Assembly: GCF_011378715.1 (NCBI RefSeq)
Contig: NZ_WTKU01000016.1
Span: 31,745-95,744 of the forward strand
Reading direction: 5' to 3'
Length of the DNA stretch: 64,000 bases
Source: Psychromonas sp. SA13A
GTDB lineage: Bacteria; Pseudomonadota; Gammaproteobacteria; Enterobacterales; Psychromonadaceae
Position numbers and translations under genes: made by a program. The notes under the pieces are model-generated. The model was not told where the DNA came from and made no database searches. It was given only the letters and a program-made list of their open reading frames with translations. Position 1 is the stretch's first letter, and every line of letters begins with the position of its first letter. Positions 8,893 through 18,481 of the stretch are shown one piece after another.

Positions 8893-9336
8893 TTATTTCA
8901 AGTGTGCTCTTACAAGACCACTGACTGAACCCATATCCGCTCTTCCTTGTATCTCTTTTTGGAGTATCCCCATCACTTTACCCATATCTTGCATGCCTTG
9001 TGCATCAACTGCTGCAATAGCTTGCTTAATATGTGCTTCAACTTCTTCCGAAGTGAGTGCTTGAGGTAAAAACTCTTCTAAAATAACAAGTTCCATTTTC
9101 TCAATATCAACAAGATCAGTACGGTCAGCTTTTTCAAACTGCGAGATTGAGTCTTTACGCTGTTTTACTGATTTAACAACCACCGCAGTTACAGCGTCGT
9201 TATCCAATTCAACTTTGTCATCGAGTTCAATCTGTTTCACAGCAGCAATTAATGAGCGGATAGTCTTTAAACGGACCTTATCCTTAGCGCGCATTGCAAG
9301 CTTTTGTTCTTCTTGTAATCTTGTTTTTATAGACAT
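8893..9336 (-). CDS. yqeY: GatB/YqeY domain-containing protein
   Basis: A 147-residue helical cytosolic protein of the YqeY family, related to the tail domain of the GatB amidotransferase subunit that recognises tRNA. Typical features are the N-terminal LQEEQKLAMRAKDKVRLKTIRSLIAAVKQ helix and C-terminal GMQDMGKVMGIL and GRADMGSVSGLV motifs. The family is widespread, but its precise role is not established; an interaction with tRNA is inferred from the GatB relationship. It lies 18 bases after rpsU on the same strand and is certainly co-transcribed with it. Confidence 0.93.
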   Translation of the reverse strand: MSIKTRLQEEQKLAMRAKDKVRLKTIRSLIAAVKQIELDDKVELDNDAVTAVVVKSVKQRKDSISQFEKADRTDLVDIEKMELVILEEFLPQALTSEEVEAHIKQAIAAVDAQGMQDMGKVMGILQKEIQGRADMGSVSGLVRAHLK

Positions 9337-9354
9337 CGGAAACCTTTATCTATT

Positions 9355-9570
9355 CTAGTATAGACGAACGCGACGAGCGTTATCACGAGAAAGTTTTTTC
9401 AAGTGACGTTTAACAGCTGCTGCTTTAGCACGTTTGCGAACTGTAGTAGGTTTTTCAAAGAATTCACGCTTACGTGTTTCTGCTAAGATACCTGCTTTTT
9501 CACAAGAACGTTTAAAACGACGTAGTGCTACGTCAAATGGTTCGTTTTCACGAAGTTTAATTACTGGCAT
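9355..9570 (-). CDS. rpsU: 30S ribosomal protein S21
   Basis: A 71-residue, very basic small-subunit protein that binds near the 3' end of 16S rRNA and helps initiation. The sequence starts [21 protein letters not shown] as expected and ends RRVRLY. An open frame extends 15 codons further upstream, but the ATG at 9570 has AAAGGT at good spacing and gives the family N-terminus. It is the first gene of the minus-strand operon rpsU-yqeY-dnaG-rpoD and is divergent from tsaD, the classical gammaproteobacterial arrangement. Confidence 0.98.
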   Translation of the reverse strand: MPVIKLRENEPFDVALRRFKRSCEKAGILAETRKREFFEKPTTVRKRAKAAAVKRHLKKLSRDNARRVRLY

Positions 9571-9722
9571 ATGCCTATTACCTTTATGGTTACGGTCGTA
9601 AATTGACCAGTGCATTTAAATTGGTGCGAGATTTTAATCCTATTTGGGGGATAATGTAAAGAAATTCCGCACTAATTTTAATTAATAAAGTATAAAGATC
9701 CCAAAGATCCTCAGATCTGCAT

Positions 9723-9751
9723 TTTATAATCAAGATCGACAAAAAAAGCAA
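9723..9751 (-). promoter_or_regulatory. Predicted sigma-70 promoter of rpsU operon
   Basis: Read on the minus strand: -35 TTGCTT, a 17-base spacer, and -10 TATAAA. It is about 150 bases upstream of the rpsU start. The match and spacing are good, but the surrounding sequence is AT-rich and the call is by eye. Confidence 0.6.
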
Positions 9752-9861
9752 TCTTAAATGTACTTTTCCGTTAGAATGCGTCTAATTTTTTATTATATCC
9801 TCTATTTTATTTAATTAGCTTAATTAATGAGCTAATTGTTTTAGCTATAAGGTTGTTTATT

Positions 9862-10881
9862 ATGCGCATTTTAGGCATTGAAACGTCATGTGATGAAACA
9901 GGTATTGCTGTTTATGACGATCAACAAGGTTTGTTATCTCACCAATTATATAGTCAGGTGAAATTACACGCTGATTATGGTGGTGTTGTTCCTGAGTTAG
10001 CGTCACGCGACCATGTTCGTAAAACAATTCCACTGATCAAAGATGCTTTGAAACTCGCTAATTGTACAAAAGATGATATTGATGCCATTGCTTATACCGC
10101 GGGGCCTGGATTAGTAGGCGCATTATTAGTCGGATCTTGTATTGGCCGCAGCTTAGCCTACGCATGGGGGAAACCTGCGATAGCAGTGCATCACATGGAA
10201 GGTCACTTACTCGCGCCTATGTTAGAAGAACATAAACCAGATTTTCCCTTTGTCGCATTACTCGTATCAGGTGGCCATACCTTATTAGTGCAAGTGGATG
10301 CGATTGGTGAATACACCTTATTAGGTGAAAGTATTGATGATGCTGCGGGTGAAGCATTTGATAAAACCGCTAAATTGTTAGGGTTGGATTATCCTGGTGG
10401 ACCTCGTTTAGCTAAAATGGCCGAACAAGGCGTAGCGGGGCGGTTTAAGTTTCCTCGTCCTATGACTGATAGACCAGGGTTAGATTTTAGCTTTAGTGGT
10501 TTAAAAACTTCTGCTGCGGTGACGATTGCACGAGAAGGCAAAGATGATCAGACTCAAGCTGATATTGCCTATGCTTTCCAAGAAGCTGTAATTGATACCA
10601 TTGCGATTAAATGTAAACGTGCGTTAAAGCAAACGGGTTTAAAGCGTTTAGTGGTTGCAGGTGGAGTAAGCGCGAATACTGAATTAAGAGCGCAACTAGA
10701 AGTCACAATGAAAAAGTTAGGTGGTGAAGTGTTTTACCCTCGCAGTGAATTTTGTACTGATAATGGTGCGATGATTGCTTATGCAGGTATGCAGCGTTTA
10801 AAAGCAGGGCATACTCAAGGTTTGGAAATAAAAGCAAAACCACGCTGGCCGTTACAAGATTTGCAGAGTGTTAATGTTTAA
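9862..10881 (+). CDS. tsaD: tRNA threonylcarbamoyladenosine transferase TsaD
   Basis: Catalytic subunit of the complex that transfers threonylcarbamoyl to A37 of ANN-decoding tRNAs, working with TsaB and TsaE (tsaE is 5 kb away in this window). The 339-residue length is normal (E. coli 337). It begins [13 protein letters not shown], has the metal-binding HMEGH motif near residue 110 and the ASKHA-fold motifs VSGGHT and VAGGVSAN. The ATG at 9862 is preceded by TAAGG; an in-frame TTG three codons earlier is not needed. Divergent from rpsU, as in E. coli. Confidence 0.98.
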   Translation: MRILGIETSCDETGIAVYDDQQGLLSHQLYSQVKLHADYGGVVPELASRDHVRKTIPLIKDALKLANCTKDDIDAIAYTAGPGLVGALLVGSCIGRSLAYAWGKPAIAVHHMEGHLLAPMLEEHKPDFPFVALLVSGGHTLLVQVDAIGEYTLLGESIDDAAGEAFDKTAKLLGLDYPGGPRLAKMAEQGVAGRFKFPRPMTDRPGLDFSFSGLKTSAAVTIAREGKDDQTQADIAYAFQEAVIDTIAIKCKRALKQTGLKRLVVAGGVSANTELRAQLEVTMKKLGGEVFYPRSEFCTDNGAMIAYAGMQRLKAGHTQGLEIKAKPRWPLQDLQSVNV

Positions 10882-10944
10882 TCTAGCTCAATTAATCGTC
10901 AATTTTTAATTATATTTTATTTAATTTTTATAAAGAGAGTAGTT

Positions 10945-12126
10945 ATGAAGTCTCAAAACAATAATGCCACCTTTAATGAAGGGAAATTTAATGTACCAGT
11001 TTATCAACAAGTGCCTCAAAATGATGAGATTGATTTACTTGAATTAGTTAAAGTAATTTGGGCTTATAAATGGGTAACTGTATTAATGTGTACAGTAGCG
11101 ATAGTTGGTTCTGTTATCTACGCTTTAACTGCACAGCAGTGGTGGGTTGCTCAGGGTAAAATTATTGAACCTCAATTAAATAATGTTGGTGTTTTATATG
11201 CCCATTCTGAAAAAGTAAAAACACTGATAAAATTTGCCAGTGAAGGAAATGATAAGAACGATAAGAATGATAAAACGAGTTATATTTCTCCTTTAGAAGA
11301 TTTATTTATTCCTGAAACTTTATTTCTTAATTTTATTAATGAATTCAACTCATCAATTAATAAAAAACAATTTTTAGAAACTAACGAAGTATTTTTAACA
11401 TTCTTAAAAAAAAATGAAATTCAAATTCCAACTAATGCCAAAACACTTGAAAATAGATTAATTAATCAAGCATATAAAGGAACGTTAAAAGTTTGGCGAG
11501 ATGGTATCAGTGCCTCTCTAGACAACAAAACTCAAGAAGCCACTTTATCTTTTCGTACTGATGGACAAGACAGCTCTGCTGAATTATTAAATCAATACAT
11601 CAACTTTGTTGGTAATAAAGTAAAAGTTAGTCAGTTGGCTAAGTTATCTTTATTTATTGGTTCATCGATCAATGAATTGGAAGTTAGTGTAAATATGGCA
11701 GAGTGGAATGCAAAACAAGACCTTGATCTTTTGTCTAAAAAGGTTGAATACGCTTATCAAATTGCTTCAACATCGGATTTAACTAATTATACAGCTAGCA
11801 TATCAAGTGAAAATAGTTTATTTGAAGTTAATTTAGGAGCGAAAGCATTAAAAGCAAAACTAGAAGTACTTAAGTCACTAAAAGATCTAAATATGTTAAA
11901 TCCTAATATTGCTAAAATGAAAAGGACTTTAATAGAGTTGCATTCATTAGATAATGTTGATGAAGATGACTTTGCACCTTATCGTTACCTGGAAAGTGTG
12001 GAAGCGCCACTTGCTCGAGCTAAACCTAAGCGAGCATTAATTGTTGTATTAGCAACTTTATTAGCGGGTATGTTATCTATCGCTATTGCCTTGCTACACC
12101 ACTCTTTAACTAAAAAAGAAGATTAA
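10945..12126 (+). CDS. Wzz/chain-length determinant family protein
   Basis: A 393-residue inner-membrane protein with the topology of polysaccharide co-polymerases: a cytoplasmic N-terminus (DEIDLLELVKVIWAYKW), a first transmembrane helix near residues 33-54, a large periplasmic coiled-coil domain, and a second helix near 365-385 introduced by the Wzz motif PKRALIVVLATLLAGM. Such proteins set the chain length of O-antigen or exopolysaccharide. No glycosyltransferase, Wzy or Wzx gene is nearby; tsaD lies before it and an insertion-sequence remnant begins three bases after its stop. It has no kinase domain. Whether it serves a distant cluster or is an orphan cannot be seen here. Confidence 0.88.
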   Translation: MKSQNNNATFNEGKFNVPVYQQVPQNDEIDLLELVKVIWAYKWVTVLMCTVAIVGSVIYALTAQQWWVAQGKIIEPQLNNVGVLYAHSEKVKTLIKFASEGNDKNDKNDKTSYISPLEDLFIPETLFLNFINEFNSSINKKQFLETNEVFLTFLKKNEIQIPTNAKTLENRLINQAYKGTLKVWRDGISASLDNKTQEATLSFRTDGQDSSAELLNQYINFVGNKVKVSQLAKLSLFIGSSINELEVSVNMAEWNAKQDLDLLSKKVEYAYQIASTSDLTNYTASISSENSLFEVNLGAKALKAKLEVLKSLKDLNMLNPNIAKMKRTLIELHSLDNVDEDDFAPYRYLESVEAPLARAKPKRALIVVLATLLAGMLSIAIALLHHSLTKKED

Positions 12127-12129
12127 AAT

Positions 12130-13344
12130 CTGAGGGATCCCCACAAAAATCACAAGCTACCTAACCGTATTACTAGGTTGGGTAGCTCATGTAGAACCCA
12201 AATAATAAACTCATCATCTACAGTATAACGCTCATCGTTAACAACCTCTCGACCGAGATAAATGTGCGATAAAACACGCCTACTTTTCTCAGTGTTAGCT
12301 TGCAATGAATGATGTAAGTTTAATTGCTCTGCTGCAAATCCAATACACCATAAAATATATAAAACGAGTGCCCCAATGAGAAGTAGTATATCAAATCGCT
12401 CAGGGCTACGAGAGTTAGCGAACTCAAGACTCATGCCTAGTTTAGCATTCTTTGTATCTCTGAATGCTTCTTCGATTTGCATTCTAGTCGCGTATAATTT
12501 CATGACCTTCTTTGGGTTTTTATCCCATCTTTTGGGAAGGCAAATAATCAACAACCAAGGCTCTTTTGCTTTCTTTTCCTGGTATTTGTCGGTACTGCAT
12601 TGAGATTTTCCTCCTCGTAATTTTTTCTTTATTCGTCCTTTTTTTCTTCCTTTATAGAGCGTTCCAATACAGGGGTGCTGAGTTGTTTTACTAAAATAAA
12701 TATCGCCTAAATTGACAGCTTTGCTGTTCGCTGATACAAACCACTCTCTACTTTGTTGCCAATTTTTACCATCCTTTGATAATTGAACGTTTCCTCTGAC
12801 CCTGCATACCCAATACCATCCCATATTTTCAATCGCTTTAAACCAAGGCGTTTTAAAAATAGCATCAGCTAAAATAATTGGCCGGCAACCTTCTGGTAGA
12901 CAATATTTAATATTATCTAATAATGCTTGATGGGCTGCGGGTGTATTAAGTTCACTTTCTTCATAGGTTTTTTCATAGATGGTTAAAGCACGTCCTCCAT
13001 CGGAACACTGACACGTAACAATTGAAAAATACTACTTCCATTTATCGGAGACCAATCAACAATCAACAATGGATGACGCTCCTTAACAACGAGGGAGTTC
13101 GCCATATATCTATAAAAATCAATGCGTTCAGCGTGAAGGTTAATATTTACACACAATCTATCTGCACGTTTAATATCATGCTTTTGCTCTGTATTTGAAA
13201 GCGATTTTAATCCTCTTCCAAGGTAAGTAACGGTGAGCCTTTGGTCTTTTAGGCCAGAATGAACAAAAGTAAATAAGGTATTTAACCTAGTTTTATGCAT
13301 TTCAGGGTGGGCAAGTGATAGGCGGATTCAACATTGAAGTGCAT
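12130..13344 (-). mobile_element. Degenerate IS10-like (IS4 family) insertion sequence
   Basis: The left end carries CTGAGGGATCCCC at 12130, nearly identical to the IS10 terminal repeat. The transposase runs leftward from about 13344. The matching inverted repeat expected at the right end is absent: queG's stop codon lies only six bases beyond the transposase start. The element is therefore truncated at its promoter end and cannot move by itself. It fills the whole space between wzz and queG, starting three bases after the wzz stop. No target duplication can be recognised because one end is missing. Confidence 0.88.
12150..13344 (-). pseudogene. IS10-like transposase, frameshifted
   Basis: Two large fragments of one IS4-family transposase. 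The first (about 13300-12983) contains the first catalytic Asp (LLIVDWSPI). The second (to 12150) contains ADAIFKTPWF with the second Asp and the YATRMQIEEAFRDTK signature (Y-2-R-3-E-6-K) with the catalytic Glu. They are joined by one missing base near 12994-12998: restoring it turns MEDVL-stop into MEGRALTIYEKTYEES and reads through without a stop into the second fragment. A second missing base near 13300 seems to separate the N-terminal MHFNVESAYHLPTL from MHKTRLNTLF. Both are single-base losses in homopolymer runs. Sequencing error is possible, but the missing terminal repeat independently shows decay. Confidence 0.9.
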
Positions 13345-13349
13345 AACGA

Positions 13350-14579
13350 CTAAGCGTCTCTTGGTAACCCTTTTTTTACCGCATTAATTAAACGTTTATT
13401 TAAACGGTCAATATTGATTGGCATGTTTTGCTGTTGCTCGGTTAATGCCCATTGAATATGTTCATTAACTATCTCATCATCACTTAATTCAAGTTTATTT
13501 TGTAAAGCGGTAATAGTCTCGATACTGCTTGGCGCATTACCTAAAGCAACTGCGATATTTCTTAACCAGCGCTGGTGTCCAATTCTTCGAATTGGCGACC
13601 CTTCCGTGTTTTTTAAGAAAGTAGTCTCGGACCAATTAAATAAGGTTATTAGTGATTGGTTTTGTAAAAAGTCTTTTGCTTGATAATCCGATTCTTGGGT
13701 TGTTTCTGCAAAGCGATTCCAAGGACAAATCAACTGACAGTCATCACAGCCGTAAATACGATTCCCGATCGCTTTACGAAACTCTACTGGGATTACACCA
13801 TATAATTCAATGGTTAGATAAGAGATACAACGTCTGCCATCAACGACGTAAGGGGCTACAATTGCTTGAGTCGGGCAGATTGTCATGCAGGCGACACATT
13901 GCCCGCATTCTGCTGTTTGTGCTTGGTCCGTAGGTAAAGGTAAATCAATTAATAGCTCGCCAATAAAAAACCATGAACCTGCATCTTTATCAAGTAATAG
14001 TGAGTGCTTACCTGTCCAGCCTAGCCCCGCTTTTTCTGCCAATGGCCTTTCTAATATCGGTGCGCTATCAACAAAAGGGCGAAAGCCTAAGCCGCTAAAT
14101 TCACTTTGTATTTTATCGCCGAGTTGTTTTAATTTTTTACGTAGCACCTTATGGTAATCTCTGCCTAGAGCGTAACGGCTGATATAAGCGAGATCTTTAT
14201 TCTCTAAGTTTGAGGCAAATTGGGCTTCTTCTGGCAAGTAATCCATGCGTACTGAAATAACGCGTAAAGTGCCTGGCAATAATTGATCGGGACGGGCACG
14301 CATCATGCCATGTTTGGCCATGTAATCCATTTCGCCGTGGTATTGGTTATCTAACCAAGTTTGTAAATTAGCTTCTTGATCTTTTAAGTCAATATCACTA
14401 ATGCCTACTTTTTGAAAACCCAAATCCTTCCCCCATGATTTAATTTTTTTAGTAAGCGCCCTAAGTTCTGTTTCAGAAAGTTTGGGGTTTTTAGTCGCGG
14501 AAACGTCATCTGAAGGAGTCGATGAAATAGCATTTGAGAGTGGCTGCGATGAAGAAGCGCTTGGTTGAGTATTTTTCAT
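13350..14579 (-). CDS. queG: Epoxyqueuosine reductase QueG
   Basis: Catalyses the last step of queuosine synthesis at tRNA position 34 using cobalamin and two 4Fe-4S clusters. The cluster motifs are visible as CGQCVACMTICP near residue 223 and CDDCQLICPWN near residue 276. The protein also has PFVDSAPILERPLAEKAGLGW and the family end KKGLPRDA. At 409 residues it is about 30 longer than E. coli QueG because of a Ser/Thr/Asn-rich N-terminal extension; no alternative start downstream would restore a normal N-terminus. Its 3' end abuts an IS remnant. As in E. coli it is divergent from the tsaE-amiB-mutL cluster. Confidence 0.96.
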   Translation of the reverse strand: MKNTQPSASSSQPLSNAISSTPSDDVSATKNPKLSETELRALTKKIKSWGKDLGFQKVGISDIDLKDQEANLQTWLDNQYHGEMDYMAKHGMMRARPDQLLPGTLRVISVRMDYLPEEAQFASNLENKDLAYISRYALGRDYHKVLRKKLKQLGDKIQSEFSGLGFRPFVDSAPILERPLAEKAGLGWTGKHSLLLDKDAGSWFFIGELLIDLPLPTDQAQTAECGQCVACMTICPTQAIVAPYVVDGRRCISYLTIELYGVIPVEFRKAIGNRIYGCDDCQLICPWNRFAETTQESDYQAKDFLQNQSLITLFNWSETTFLKNTEGSPIRRIGHQRWLRNIAVALGNAPSSIETITALQNKLELSDDEIVNEHIQWALTEQQQNMPINIDRLNKRLINAVKKGLPRDA

Positions 14580-15134
14580 GGTTAGCTTTAATCAAAAGGT
14601 GAAAAGGATGGGCTAAAATCTTTGTATAAAGGTGAGTTTAACACATTCTGGTAAGTATTTTGATAGCGCACTTAGGTTACTTTGAAATCGTCTAATTATT
14701 ATTTTATAGTCTTGTTTTATAATGTCTTTATCTGAATAAGCAAGATTGCATTAATATTAATGATGTGGCGCTTAATTGTGTCTATCAGTTTTTATGTATG
14801 GGTCCTGCCCTGTTATCGAGTTTAAATGCCTTATTCTGATTATTGTTAAAGCTCTTAGCAATATCGTTAAAGAATATGCAATTAAGGCGGATGCGGTGAA
14901 GAAAATGTAGTTAAAAATAGACATGTTAGTTAGCTTTGTTTAGCACCAAGTGAACTTAAATAGTCTATGATAATAATGTTTTTTAGCTTGTGGTGGCTAG
15001 AGGTGGTATGCGGGATATGCTTTCTGGTACTATTGGAAACGGTAGCTTTATGCCATTTATTTATTAAGTGACTCTTTTTAGAGAGATCGTTAATAATGAG
15101 AACTATCAACTATATTGGAAGTCAGTAAAAAGAA
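14580..15134. other. Spacer where nnr is usually found; no gene seen
   Basis: 555 bases between divergent queG and tsaE. In E. coli and many relatives the NAD(P)H-hydrate repair gene nnr (yjeF) occupies this position. I see only short interrupted frames and no trace of the Nnr domains, so it has been lost or moved. The region must hold promoters for queG and for the tsaE cluster, but none is clear enough to call. Confidence 0.5.
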
Positions 15135-15593
15135 ATGTCTACTTTATTAAAAGAAAAACTACAGGATGCAGAGCAAACGGTTTTGTTTGGTAAGCGTTTA
15201 AGTAAAGCCTGTGAACTCGCTACCTGTATTTATTTACATGGAGATTTAGGCGCTGGCAAAACAACATTAACGCGTGGTTTTATTCAAGGCCTAGGTCATC
15301 AAGGTAATGTTAAAAGCCCTACCTATACTTTAGTTGAGCCTTATGAGTTGGCAGATTGGCAAGTTTATCATTTTGACTTGTATCGTTTATCGGACCCTGA
15401 AGAGTTAGAGTTTATGGGGATTCGAGATTATTTTGGTGATTCAAGTCATTGTCTAGTTGAATGGCCTGAGCGTGGCATTGGTTTTTTGCCGCCTCCAGAT
15501 TTAGATTTAACATTGACCTATATTGATGATCAACGTGAAGTCACTTTACAAGCGAATACTGAAATTGGATTAAGAGTATTGAAAAATTTATGA
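15135..15593 (+). CDS. tsaE: tRNA threonylcarbamoyladenosine biosynthesis ATPase TsaE
   Basis: Small P-loop ATPase (152 residues, E. coli 153) that powers turnover of the TsaB-TsaD complex in t6A synthesis. It has the Walker A motif GDLGAGKTT near residues 38-46, [10 protein letters not shown], and HFDLYRL with the Walker B-like Asp. It is the first gene of a long cluster and its stop overlaps the amiB start by four bases (ATGA), so the two are translationally coupled. Confidence 0.97.
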   Translation: MSTLLKEKLQDAEQTVLFGKRLSKACELATCIYLHGDLGAGKTTLTRGFIQGLGHQGNVKSPTYTLVEPYELADWQVYHFDLYRLSDPEELEFMGIRDYFGDSSHCLVEWPERGIGFLPPPDLDLTLTYIDDQREVTLQANTEIGLRVLKNL

Positions 15594-18463
15594 TAGTGCA
15601 GGAAAAAAAGCCCGGTTCAGTTAAGACTTTCTCGTCTTCAATCAGATTAACACGGTTAACATCAGTGTTATGTTTTTTGTGCTTTGTATTTATATTACAA
15701 AGCATTAGTTTTAATGCCTTCGCTGCTCAAAAAAATGAGCTCAAAGGGGTACGAACTTGGCCATCTCCTGATAATACGCGTATTGTATTAGATCTTGCTC
15801 AAAAACCCGACTATGAAACTCATTATCTGACGCACCCAGACCGTCTAGTGGTGGACTTAAAAACTACTAATAACAAAGCGAACTTAAAAAAGATTAGCAA
15901 TAAAGGTGTTTTGATCAAGAATATTCGTGAAAGTGCGAGTGGTGAAAGTGGTACATTCCGTCTAGTTGTTGATTTAAAAAAAGCCAGTAAAGCGAAAATT
16001 TTTAGTTTACGACCAGCAAAACCCTATGGCCATCGTTTAGTCATCGACCTGCCCACTCTTGTTACTAAGGTACCCAAAAGTATTGCTGCAGTGCCAAATG
16101 GTCGCGATATTATTATTGCTGTTGATGCAGGGCATGGTGGTGATGACCCTGGTGCATTGGGTAAATATACCTACGAAAAGAAAGTCACTCTACAAATTGC
16201 TAAACGTTTAAAAACCAAAATTGATGCACAAAAAGGGATGCAGTCTTTTTTAATTAGGACGGGTGATTATTTTGTTAATTTGAATAAAAGGTCTGAAATT
16301 GCACGCAAAGGAAAAGCCGACTTCCTCGTTTCTATTCATGCCGATGGTTTTACTTCAAGCCAACCTAGAGGGGCATCCGTATGGGTATTATCAAACCGCA
16401 GAGCAACCACTGAGTTAGGCCGTTGGATGGAAAAACACGAAGCACATTCTGAATTGTTAGGTGGTGCTGGTGATATTATTCAAGACTCCGATAGTGTGCC
16501 ATTTTTGAATAAAATGTTATTGGATATGTCGATGGGTAATACCATGGGCGTCGGTTATACGATTGGTGACTTAGTGACGACGGAGCTTTCTAAAGTCACT
16601 CAAATGCATAAGAAAAAACCAGTACATGCAAGTTTAGCCGTGCTTAAATCGCCAGACATTCCTTCTATTTTAGTAGAAGCCGGTTTTATTACTAACCGCA
16701 CTGAAGAACGTTTATTAAACCAAGCTGAGTTTCAAAATAAAATTGCGAGTGCGGTTTATAAAGGAATTTATAAGCATTTTAATGATAAACCACCCCAAGG
16801 TAGCCTATTCGCTCAGAAAAAACGCGCGATTAAACATACCGTAAGAAGCGGAGAGTCTTTATCTGTTTTAGCAAGACGCTATAGCGTAACGAGTAATGAA
16901 CTTAAATCGTTTAATCATTTAAAATCTAATTCATTACGAATTGGCCAAGTGTTAAGTATTCCACCTAATTATCAAGTTGCTGCAAATGAACCAACGAGTC
17001 AACAGAATGCAGCGCCGGTCAGAAGAAAAGCACAAACTCATGTTGTAAAACGTGGTGAATCATTATCTGTGATTGCAGCCAAATACCAACAAAGCACAAA
17101 AACACTAGCCGAATACAATCAATTGCGTTCGACAACCTTAGCGATTGGGCAAAAGATTAACATTCCCGGAGATGTTCAAACTAGTGTTGCATCAACCACC
17201 GTAGTGAATGCGTCTAAACCTATGACTCAACGAGTGCTACAAAAAGAGCAACTTCATCAAGTTAAACGGGGCGAGTCTTTGTCTGTGATTGCTAGTCAAT
17301 ATGATAAAAGCATTGCTCAGTTAATGTCTTATAACAAGTTACAACGTTCATCTTTACAAGTAGGACAAAAAATTAAGATACCCGGTGTCTATATTGAAGT
17401 CGCAGCGACTGCAACACCTAGTGTACAAGCACCCATTGTTAATACTCCCGAGATACATAAAGTACAGCGTGGTGAGTCGTTGTCTGTGATTGCTAACCAG
17501 TACAATAAAAGTATTGCTGAAATTAAAGATTATAACGACTTAAAAACGACCACCTTGTTTGTTGGCCAGCAGCTAAAACTTTCTAAACAACAGAAACCTG
17601 TATTAGCTGTCGCTGAACGAAAACAGTCACAACAAAAAAATAAAGTTATAAAAGCGCAAACACACAAAGTGAAACGTGGTGAGTCTTTATCTGCAATCGC
17701 ACAAAAATATGCATCCACAACGGCGCAACTAAAACAATATAACAACCTTAAAAGTACGTCTTTATTGATTGGTCAAAAAATAAAAATTCCTGGTAATCAA
17801 CAACAAATTACTCAACGACCGGATCTTATTTACCGTGTTAAAAGTGGTGACTCGCTATCGGTGATTGCAAGTCAATATGATATGAGCACAAAAGCATTAA
17901 AAGATTATAATCAATTAAGATCTAGTAGTTTACGTGTGGGACAAAAAATTAAGGTACCCGGAACGATGACGACGGCTGCTGTTAAAAAAGTTGTAGTGCC
18001 TACTCAGCATAAGGTCAGTAGTGGTGAATCATTGTCTGTGATTGCTGAAAAATATGATCGTACTTCAAAGCAATTTGAAGTCTATAACAATTTAAGTTCT
18101 TCACGTTTATTAGTCGGGCAGGTGTTAAAAATTCCAGGTGCGAATTATGTTGCTCCATCTGTACCTGAATCGCATAAGGTGAAAAGTGGTGAATCGCTGT
18201 CTGTCATCGCTTATCAATATGGAACAACGTCAGAGCAACTGAAACTGCATAATAAGTTACGCTCAAGTACCTTATTTGTTGGTCAAGTATTAAAAATTCC
18301 GACACAAAAAGTACAACAAACAGAGCACAAAGTGCGAAGTGGAGAATCTTTATCGGTTATTGCTCAACGCTATGGCACCACGACGACTGCCATTAAATCA
18401 ACCAATAATCTACGTTCGAATTCACTGGCCGTTGGGCAAGTGCTTACTATCCCTATCAGCTAG
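15590..18463 (+). CDS. amiB: N-acetylmuramoyl-L-alanine amidase AmiB with nine LysM repeats
   Basis: Periplasmic amidase that cuts the peptide from peptidoglycan during cell separation. After a signal peptide (hydrophobic segment ending FNAFA) come an AMIN septal-targeting domain (about 45-140) and an Amidase_3 domain whose zinc and catalytic residues are visible: H182, E196, H250 and E363. From residue 415 to the end (957) there are nine LysM modules of about 45 residues, each starting with a variant of [13 protein letters not shown] and ending near GQxLxIP, joined by Gln/Thr/Val-rich linkers. E. coli AmiB has 445 residues and no LysM, while marine relatives usually carry one or two. The modules differ enough at DNA level to be old duplications rather than an assembly artefact. 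Confidence 0.96.
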   Translation: MIVQEKKPGSVKTFSSSIRLTRLTSVLCFLCFVFILQSISFNAFAAQKNELKGVRTWPSPDNTRIVLDLAQKPDYETHYLTHPDRLVVDLKTTNNKANLKKISNKGVLIKNIRESASGESGTFRLVVDLKKASKAKIFSLRPAKPYGHRLVIDLPTLVTKVPKSIAAVPNGRDIIIAVDAGHGGDDPGALGKYTYEKKVTLQIAKRLKTKIDAQKGMQSFLIRTGDYFVNLNKRSEIARKGKADFLVSIHADGFTSSQPRGASVWVLSNRRATTELGRWMEKHEAHSELLGGAGDIIQDSDSVPFLNKMLLDMSMGNTMGVGYTIGDLVTTELSKVTQMHKKKPVHASLAVLKSPDIPSILVEAGFITNRTEERLLNQAEFQNKIASAVYKGIYKHFNDKPPQGSLFAQKKRAIKHTVRSGESLSVLARRYSVTSNELKSFNHLKSNSLRIGQVLSIPPNYQVAANEPTSQQNAAPVRRKAQTHVVKRGESLSVIAAKYQQSTKTLAEYNQLRSTTLAIGQKINIPGDVQTSVASTTVVNASKPMTQRVLQKEQLHQVKRGESLSVIASQYDKSIAQLMSYNKLQRSSLQVGQKIKIPGVYIEVAATATPSVQAPIVNTPEIHKVQRGESLSVIANQYNKSIAEIKDYNDLKTTTLFVGQQLKLSKQQKPVLAVAERKQSQQKNKVIKAQTHKVKRGESLSAIAQKYASTTAQLKQYNNLKSTSLLIGQKIKIPGNQQQITQRPDLIYRVKSGDSLSVIASQYDMSTKALKDYNQLRSSSLRVGQKIKVPGTMTTAAVKKVVVPTQHKVSSGESLSVIAEKYDRTSKQFEVYNNLSSSRLLVGQVLKIPGANYVAPSVPESHKVKSGESLSVIAYQYGTTSEQLKLHNKLRSSTLFVGQVLKIPTQKVQQTEHKVRSGESLSVIAQRYGTTTTAIKSTNNLRSNSLAVGQVLTIPIS

Positions 18464-18481
18464 TACTGCGAGTGTAAAAGC

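Noticed and set aside
16832..18460. LysM array as an assembly artefact
   Set aside because: The nine modules and their linkers differ clearly in sequence, so they are not collapsed or duplicated reads.
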